Below, one piece after another: positions 57,068 to 64,000 of a stretch of 64,000 bases of DNA. The translations under genes and the position numbers were made by a program. Origin of the DNA: Prostheceraeus crozeri (Eukaryota > Platyhelminthes > Polycladida > Euryleptidae); assembly GCA_907163375.1 (NCBI GenBank), contig CAJQUW010010284.1:1-64000 (forward strand). Reading direction: 5' to 3'. Under the pieces are notes generated by a model that was not told the DNA's origin, ran no database searches, and worked only from the letters and a program-made list of their open reading frames with translations. Numbering within the stretch: position 1 is the stretch's first letter; every line of letters starts with the position of its first letter.

Positions 57068-58257
57068 TTACACTACTATATCAGCCATAGCAAAGCATCT
57101 GTGAATGTATCGCATAACATGAATTGTCATGGAGTCTACTTTAGCGCCACTCAGGGTCGTTTGGTCTTCAATTATTTCCCTTGCCATGCCATTCAGGACC
57201 CGCAGTCTGTGTTCTGCTTGGGAGAGGTTGTTCGGCACATTTGAAATGCGTTGCAAGTTGCTCTCCTCTCGCAATTCTGCACGTAATTTCAGCTTTAACA
57301 CGGAGAAGACATTCTCAATGGGGTTAAGGAAAGGGCTATAGGCGGGCAAAAAGCGAACAGGAACTCCGCCTGAATTCGCACCATTGCTCACTGCCCCATG
57401 ATGAACAGAAGCGTTGTCCATGATGAGCGTGGGATTGTTGACATCCAGATTTGCCGAGATTGCATCCAGGTTGTCGAGAAAGTGACCAAAGCGAATACCT
57501 GGAGAGGAAATGAACATGATCATTCTTGTGATTGTTAAATACATAAAATCTATTTTAATTATAGGGCTAATGGCATATGTATTAAGGAAATGACATTTAC
57601 TACATGTACATACTGTGGTACGTACTCACTTGTCATACATCCTCTTTCCAGCTCATAGTAGACAACTCCTGCTCCGGCAGCCACTGTCATCACAAGATAC
57701 AAATTTGGACCGCGTTGTTCGCCAACTTGTCGCGCGGCTGGTCGACCTTTCAGTGCTCGTCCTCTTGTTCTCTTTGTGAAAATATTGAAACACGTCTCAT
57801 CAATGAAAAGCAAGGTGCGGCTTAATCCTTCTTCCAAGTACCACTGTGCGTATGTCGAACGAGCTTCCTTGACTTCGGGAGAATTTCGCCTTGCTGGACA
57901 ATCTTGCAGCTTCTTCGTAGTGATTAGGTGGCCATCAAGGGCCCCTGCATTTGTGCTGATGGAAACTACATTCTCCAGTTTGCCTTTGATTTGCGTCAAG
58001 GTTATGTCGGGCGTTTCTTCTACGATCTCCACAATTCGTCTGATTAGGCCCTCTGTCAGACACACAGACTCCTGACGTCGGCCACCTCTCTTGTCGACAA
58101 GCGTTTCTCCCCGTTGGTGTCGTTTGATGATCGACCGAGCAGTCGACTGATTGATGTTGAGGACTCTTGCAGCAGCGTTGTAATCCTCGCCATTGATCCA
58201 AGACGCAATGAGCTTTTGCTTCATTTCGAAGCTCGTTGATGCATAGACACGTGGCAT
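57068..58257 (-). CDS. Tc1/IS630-type transposase with one intron
   Basis: Exon 1 is 57630-58257 and exon 2 is 57068-57498, joined over a 131-bp intron (donor ACA A|GTGAGTAC, acceptor TTTCCTCTCCAG, phase 1), giving 352 aa plus stop. Domains: two helix-turn-helix segments (about 10-60: KQKLIASWINGEDYNAAARV), then an RNase H-like DDE core with FIDE (D153), IMDNASVHHG (D237) and YSPFLNPIENVFS (E271). By my count 33 residues separate D237 from E271, one fewer than Tc1 (34). The start ATG at 58257 precedes the HTH directly and the length is normal for the family. The catalytic triad is intact, so the gene may be functional, but I could not find matching terminal inverted repeats. Confidence 0.8.
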
Positions 58258-58552
58258 TGTCTATGCCCAAATAGGTTTCCTCCGCTGCTCGTCCAGTGCC
58301 ATATGTACTAAGATATCTTCATAGTATCTTGTATACAGTGCCGTAATTGGTAAAATTTTGACTTTTTGAAAACTTCTCAAATAATATTTTAGATTAGGGG
58401 AGCGTAATCTCCGCAAAAACTAAATCTTTTCATATAAAAATTTTCACTGTATACAGATACTTTTTGAGTCGATACTCTCCCTATCAGGGATGTGGAGTCG
58501 GAGTCCCGGAGTCCTATCATTTTTGCTGGAGTCGGAGTCCTATCAAATGACA

Positions 58553-60542
58553 GGACCGTTTGATATCGACCAGGCAGTAATTTGCTGTATTTCGTTGCTC
58601 ATCTTGTCAATGTCTTCCGCTCTTGTTTCCTTATTGATCGTTATGGTCATCGTGACGTCATCGGCGTACTTAATCATGTGAGTACTTAGATTTGAGGGTC
58701 TCAGCGAATTCAGGTAAATATTGAAATACTGAGGTCCCAAAATTGATCCTTGTGGTACCCCTCTATTTACTCGACTAGATTATTCAGTCTGACACATTGT
58801 GATCGTTCTTGCAAGTAGTTATATGTAAAACATACGAATTCAGGTGGGAAATTCATGTCCCTCATTTTTGAAATTAAGTTGGCTACTATGACTTTCTCAA
58901 ATGCTCTGGAATAATCGAAGCTGAGCACAATTACTGCTTCTGTGCTTTTCCTATCCAGTGCACAAGTGACTTTCTCATGTAGATCAATTAGGGCACATGT
59001 TGTTGATGACATTTTCTTGTATGCATATTGATATTTATCAGCAGTTCGATCAATATGATCTTGTACGCAATTTAAAACGTGTTTTTCAAGCATCTTCATC
59101 TGAACTGTCATTACAGAAATAGGTCTGATGTTCTCAATGTCAATAGGCTCAGTTTTGGGAATTGGGCATATGTCGGCGCATTTAAGTTTCTCGGGAATAT
59201 GGCATTCAATTAAGCAGGAGTTTATGATATGGGTAAACGGTTCCACAAGCAAATATGCTGCTTCTTTGAGTAGTCTAATAGGAATACCGTCAGGGCCGCA
59301 TGATTTTTTGGTATTCAATTTTATGAACATAGACAGACATAGATCAACTGTTATTAAAGGCATATGATCAGGATGATTGCATACTTCCTTGTTGTCCAAA
59401 AGGATATGTGCATCGTTGTCTAACAATAGCTTATTGTTTATTTCTTCGCCAATGTTGAAATAGTTGCCATAATCTTCCAAAAGAGTGCTAAATGCATTGC
59501 AGTTCTGATTTGGTACGATCTCTTTGGCAATATTCCACATGTTCTTATTTGAATTTGCACATCTGTGATACCACGCCAATTTTGCTTTCTTGATCTCTGT
59601 TTCAACCTTATCTTTCAAGTACTGGTATTTGGTCGTCTCATTATTCCTGAAATATGTCCATCTCTGTGTTATAAGATCTTTTAGCAATGGGCTCATCCAA
59701 GGCTTATCTTTGCCGGACATGCTTACTTCTTTCACAGGAAGAATGTCCATAGCACAGTAAATGGCCTCATACAAGTAGGATATTTTCCCCTCTATTGATG
59801 ATGTTTTATAGATAATGTCCAACCTCTGCAATACCAGCTCATTGATAAATGCATCAATATTTGATCGCCGCATGTCAAACAGTATGCGTTTTTCTTCATT
59901 CAAATGATCTATTTGCACGACAGGCTTAAGCAGAATGCAGTTATGGTCCGATTTTCCAATTGGAGCCAGAACCTCAGCTGGTATCGAATAATTATCAACA
60001 GTTGTTCTTGATATGAGAATTTGATCTAGTATGGAATTATTGCAAGTTGAAGTATTGACACACTTTTCCAGACAGTAGGCTTGCTGAAGGTCACCAAGGC
60101 GAAAATCATTAAAGTCGCCACAAACAATTCCATTAAATTCAGGATGTATAGTCAAAAATTCGTCAAGTTCTAATTGTATGAAATGATTTATCTCCATGTG
60201 CTTATCTGCTCTCAAGTTAGGAGGAATATACATTGCCAGAAGGTACAGTTTGCAACTTGTGGATTCCAAAAGAAGAACCTCAATTCCATTTGGAATACGA
60301 TTATTGAAAGAGTACATTTTCATCTTCAAAGATAGCTGACTGAACACACACACACCTCCGCCTTTCCTTGATGTTCTGTCACATCGGTGTATTGCATAGT
60401 TCATAATTTGAATATGATTTGAATCGATATTTTCAGATAGCCAAGATTCCGTAATAATCACTAATCCAGGATTAACAAGATCAATATGTGCAACTATCTC
60501 ATCAAATTTATTGATCATCGATCTCGCGTTAAAAAGGAACAC
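58553..60542 (-). pseudogene. LINE ORF2: AP endonuclease and reverse transcriptase, truncated
   Basis: The long frame (60542-58767, 591 codons, first codon GTG) has an AP endonuclease with TESWL (E32), GDFND (D143) and KSDHN (SDH 198-200), then the reverse transcriptase palm: KKSCGPDGIPIRLLKE, NIRPISVM, and LSFDYSRAFEKV with the first catalytic Asp. A frameshift near 58755 leads to VNRGVPQGSILGPQYFNIYL and YADDVTMT in another frame, after which the element ends. It cannot make an active protein. The endonuclease residues are intact. Confidence 0.75.
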
Positions 60543-60562
60543 CGAAGGGAACTTTGCGGGGG

Positions 60563-61304
60563 TTAAAAGATGTGTTGAAAATTTCGAATTTCGGATCTAA
60601 GTCTGACTTTCCTTTTGAAAATTACGACGTCTTCATTTTGGCTTCTTCTTAGTTGCAACTCTTCTCTCAATTGCTTATCTTCTTTCAGTTCCATTTGAGT
60701 CATATCTGGTTTTATAAACACATTCTTAAAGTTCTCAGATCCTCTTAGGAATCTTGACTTTCTCAAAACTTCATGTCTATCATTTTCATCATTCAATGTT
60801 ACTCTTAATAGTCTCTTTCTATCACCAAGACGTCGGCCAATTCGTCGCACATCAACAAATAGCATCGGCATTGACGTTCAAATGTTCAAATATGTCCTTA
60901 CACATTTCTTGATCATGCTCCTTCTCTACCTTTTGTCCAGATGTATCCGATTCTTCTGCTCCATACACAACTACGTTTCTTACTTTTCTTCGTCTTAATT
61001 CAAGTTCTTCTATGATTTGTGGTGCATTATTGTACTCTGTCCTTTTGATTTGCATTTCCTTTTGTGATTCTTTCAAATCGTCTACCGAGTCCTTCAGCAG
61101 ATCAATTTCTTGTCCTTGCCTTCGAACAACCGATTCCAAAGTCTGGAGTTCCTCTCTAATAATGATTTTGATGCGCTCTTCAAACTTTTGTTCAAAGGAA
61201 TTCATCAATTTGGTCATTTCTTCTCGGATGACACATTTAACCTCCTCCTTGACGAGTTCCCTTAAGCGAGTCTCACCAATGCTGGTCTTTCGTGTTTCTG
61301 GCAT
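60563..61304 (-). pseudogene. LINE ORF1 (coiled-coil RNA-binding protein), frameshifted
   Basis: The first frame (61304-60852) starts MPETRKTSIG and has a coiled coil (about residues 10-85, EELQTLESVVRRQGQEIDLL), then RRKVRNVVVYGAEES. The reading then shifts near 60860 into a second frame with DVRRIGRRLGDRKRLLRVTL and FIKPDMTQMELKEDKQLREE, the RRM-like domain and C-terminal domain typical of CR1/L2 ORF1 proteins. It binds element RNA in active families. One frameshift breaks it. Confidence 0.65.
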
Positions 61305-61963
61305 TTGGAGAAAATTAAATCAAAAATTAATTGACAAATAGCACCAACCTGTAACCGAACCAGTACATTCTGCGTGAAAATCCGTCACTATACCCACTCG
61401 ACCACTGACCACAGGATGCGGAGCACCAACGAAGAGATATCTATTCCAAGAAGTCAAAAATTGCTTGTGCGTTCAATTAAATGACGTAAACAGTCAGTTA
61501 ACACTGCCGTCCGAAGCCACCGATTCGAGACACCAAGTGAAGAAGTGATCTTATCTCACCAGCCCTCACAGAAATCCACCAAAAAACACGAAAAACACCA
61601 TCAATGCAAACCCCACCGCTCAATCCAACGACGAAATGAGATAGCGAAGATGACACGGATTTTGATCTCCGGTGAGCAATAAAGTCGTGAAAAAGGCACG
61701 AACTTGACAATACGACCGCACACGACCGAGACCGAGATGCATCCAACTTAAAGCGACATTTGATAAACTGTCATCGAAAGTGATTGATAATTGATGCAGC
61801 AATGATCACTAAAGATAGGTTCAGGTAAGCCTATATTGATCTATGATGCATGTTACCAGCTTTTTTTCAAAAAACTAGGCGACATATACTTGCCACCCGG
61901 AGTCGGAGTCCTATCAAAATGTTAAGACTCCGCATCCTGCTACCTATATATACCTACTATATG

Positions 61964-62750
61964 CAACATTGACTTAGATCATTGCCTGACTGAGCGGCTG
62001 AAATGACCATAAACACACAGCTGCTGTCCATTCTCGTCTCATTATCTTACACGAAGAGAAAGGTCGGATCTACATCAGAATGATATTCGAGACCCTTATG
62101 TAAATAGTTGCCTCAATTTCTGCTGAACATGCATGGAATCATAGAAATCTGATTTCCAACTGGTTGATTTGAGTTCCTTCATATGGTTGATTTCATCTTC
62201 TCAGAGAATTATCACGAGGAAACAATCGACTGAGTTCTGCCGATCGTGACAGGAAGAGAACCGCTCGGAATGTGACCTGGATCTCCTACCTGGATCTCTT
62301 TAAATGCTTCGATTCTGCACTCCGTTTGGTTGGAGATTAATGTCCGAAGTGTTACCTCTTGAGAAGAAAAGGGACAGCGAGAATGCTGAACGTGAAGTTA
62401 CTGAAGGGTCGTTGACCCTGAATCGAAGACTCCTCCTCTTCGGCCCTCCTCTTTAGCCTTCGCCCCACTGTCGGATTTTGTACTATTTAGTTGCTAGATA
62501 GAGTACAATCGCGTCGTCATAAAATAATCATGTTCATAATGTTCATAAAATGTTCATTAATTATTCCGCTAGATTATCGGAGAACTGTGTTGACTAAGAC
62601 TTGCGAACCCAAATCATCCTCTCCATCACATAGTTCTTCCGCGACTGGCATATTCAAGAACATTTCGGCTACCTATAGTATCGAATTCGATTCAGCAATC
62701 CTCTTTTATAATCTCTATGTCAAAATTGTCAAATTGAGGCTTTTGATGGC
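61964..62750. other. No gene seen
   Basis: Unique-looking sequence between family A copies 5 and 6. The 90-aa plus frame at 62491 is unrecognised. Confidence 0.4.
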
Positions 62751-62758
62751 ATTTTGTC

Positions 62759-63606
62759 CATAGAGTAGGGATATATAGGTAGTCGACTATAGGAGTGTCG
62801 ACTCAAAAAAGTATCTGTATACAGTGAAAATTTTTCCATGAAAAGATTCAGATTTTTGCGGATATAACGCTCCCGTGGTCCAAAAAATTATTCGAGCAGC
62901 TTTGAAAAAGCCAATTTTTTGCCAATTTATATACTGCCGACATGACGCCCCTTTATAAGTAGTATGAAAGAAGCTGGATGTCAAAGGAATGAATATTTGC
63001 TAATAAGCATCGCAACTAAGCGGAAATTATGCTGATGATCAGGGAAATCTTATGAACGACATTATGATGGAAGTCTTCATGAAAAATTCGAGATATAGTT
63101 GTGTTGTCGTGTTTGAAATTTCAAGTTTTTAATTCAGTTTTCATTGTCTTGATTTTATGATTCACTACATTCATGTTTCACTTTTTGAATCTGAATAGTG
63201 ATGTGGACCCATTTACATCTTTCAAAGTTAATTAAAAATTATAGTCTTTGATTCTGTTATTTTGCTCTACCAGTGGCAGGTTGCTTATGATATGATTCTC
63301 TTAAAGGTTCTGCATGAAAGAAATAGCAGGTCATCGAGTTGCCAATTTAACAAACATTACCTCTCCAAGGCTTTCATGACACGGAGGATCTGTAGAATAA
63401 TATCATTTCCTTCTGCACTATACTATCATGATCATGCGGTCGATTCCGTTGTAATTTCTTCAAAACTGCATGAATTTGCATATCTCACATTTGAAAACAA
63501 TTCCGACTGTATCTCCTTTGAGTTCATTTAATAAAATCGAAAGTGAATGCATATTGGGGATTCAATAAATGCTGAGTTACCACTCTACCAAAACACTTAC
63601 TCTATG
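62759..63606 (+). mobile_element. hAT-like nonautonomous element, family A copy 6, intact ends
   Basis: An 848-bp copy with ends CATAGAGTAGGG and TTACTCTATG and a perfect 8-bp duplication ATTTTGTC (62751-62758 and 63607-63614). This copy best defines the family: noncoding, with CA-type TIRs and hAT-length duplication. Confidence 0.8.
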
Positions 63607-64000
63607 ATTTTGTCTTTCTACATGATGTGTCCGAGTGTTCATTTTTTTACTTTTCCTGTTTTCTTTGTCACTTGAACCTGAATTTTTGTCTGACCTTGAT
63701 TGTTATCACATTTGGTTTTCCCCCACGATTCCTATTACTAAAAGTAAAAGTAAAGTAAATGTATATTTTCGATTTACAATGAGAATCGTAAAAGTTCAAG
63801 TCATTAGGCAAGCGTATGAGATAATGAGTAGTACATACATAAAGATACAAGGATGCGACAGGCGATAGGATGGTGAGAAATGCAAGGAGCACAGGATGCT
63901 TAATCAATAATGATGTCATTAACGAGTATAGTTGTCGCAAGAAAAAAAGAATTCCGTCGACGAGTTGTCCGGAAAGTAGGCACGAGAAATCTACCAGAAC

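Larger units (their letters stand above)
58553..61750 (-). mobile_element. CR1/L2-like LINE, 5' complete but lacking its 3' end
   Basis: On the minus strand: a GC-richer 5' UTR of about 450 bp (61305-61750), ORF1 (60563-61304) and ORF2 (58553-60542). ORF2 stops soon after the reverse transcriptase YADD motif, so thumb, C-terminus and 3' UTR are missing. LINEs usually lose the 5' end, so a later deletion reaching into the host hAT is the better explanation. Two frame changes are present (see the ORFs). Confidence 0.75.
58485..61939 (-). mobile_element. hAT-like element B2 carrying a LINE
   Basis: The ends CAGGGATGTGGAGTCGGAG and CTCCGCATCCTG match B1 (43854-44510). Flanks CTCCCTAT (58477-58484) and CTACCTAT (61940-61947) form an 8-bp duplication with one mismatch. 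Interior sequence homologous to B1 is visible at about 61760-61900. A LINE occupies about 58553-61750. Confidence 0.7.
58350..61963 (-). mobile_element. Family A hAT-like copy 5, truncated and split by hAT B2
   Basis: The right part of a minus-strand family A copy (58350-58484, with TTTTGACTTTTTGAAAAC and ACTGTATACAGATAC) is interrupted by B2 and resumes at 61940-61963 (CTACCTATATATACC to ATATG). Its other half is missing, apparently lost next to the Tc1/IS630 element. Confidence 0.6.

Noticed and set aside
57068-58350. TACAGTGCC near 58335 as the right TIR of the Tc1/IS630 element
   Set aside because: No matching inverted copy was found left of 57068, so the boundary is unsupported.
1-64000. 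CRISPR arrays, operons, bacterial promoters
   Set aside because: The window is animal nuclear DNA; no regularly spaced repeats of that kind or bacterial genes are present.

Overview
This is a repeat-rich, AT-rich (roughly one third G+C) piece of an invertebrate animal genome. Evidence for an animal: a seven-transmembrane receptor gene with GT-AG introns, an EGF-repeat membrane protein, and a transposon mix (Penelope-like, CR1-like and RTE LINEs, Ty3/gypsy, Tc1/mariner, hAT, PIF/Harbinger) typical of metazoans. I cannot name the phylum from sequence alone.

Host genes. One class A (rhodopsin-like) G-protein-coupled receptor gene on the minus strand runs through most of the window. Its four coding exons lie at 43109-43528, 11947-12231, 9022-9186 and 4935-5123. 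All three introns are phase 0 with good splice signals, and together the exons encode a 352-residue receptor of peptide-receptor type. Intron 1 is about 30.9 kb. An apparently intronless gene for a secreted-then-anchored EGF-repeat protein (28798-29925, 375 aa) sits inside that intron on the same strand. No other convincing host gene was found.

Mobile DNA region by region. 0-3.3 kb: two Penelope-like (PLE) GIY-YIG fragments. 5-8.2 kb (intron 3): two copies of a hAT-like element (family A), a Harbinger MITE and a long-TIR MITE. 13-16.5 kb: a three-level nest, with family A split by a second hAT-like element, itself split by a PLE insertion with inverted arms. 18-20.6 kb: a decayed Tc1 and a LINE fragment. 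23.8 kb: Harbinger MITE. 25.3-28 kb: TIR element, LINE end split by a deleted mariner, PLE end. 30.5-32 kb: a hammerhead-ribozyme/pol III-box element, an RTE copy with a 17-bp target duplication, Harbinger MITE. 34.5-39 kb: a young, broken Ty3/gypsy fossil inside a LINE end. 39.5 kb: second hAT K copy. 43-45.3 kb: hAT B in a palindromic MITE, and a hammerhead ribozyme in the loop of a long inverted repeat. 46.6-55.7 kb: several TIR elements, a PLE end and a tRNA-like SINE head. 57-62 kb: a Tc1/IS630-type transposase gene with an intron, then a CR1-like LINE inside hAT B inside hAT A. 62.8-63.6 kb: an intact-looking family A copy with a perfect 8-bp target duplication.

The most unusual material is the ribozyme-bearing, inverted-arm elements at 30.5 and 45.0 kb (with a decayed relative at 14.2 kb), and the large receptor gene that carries another gene in its first intron.
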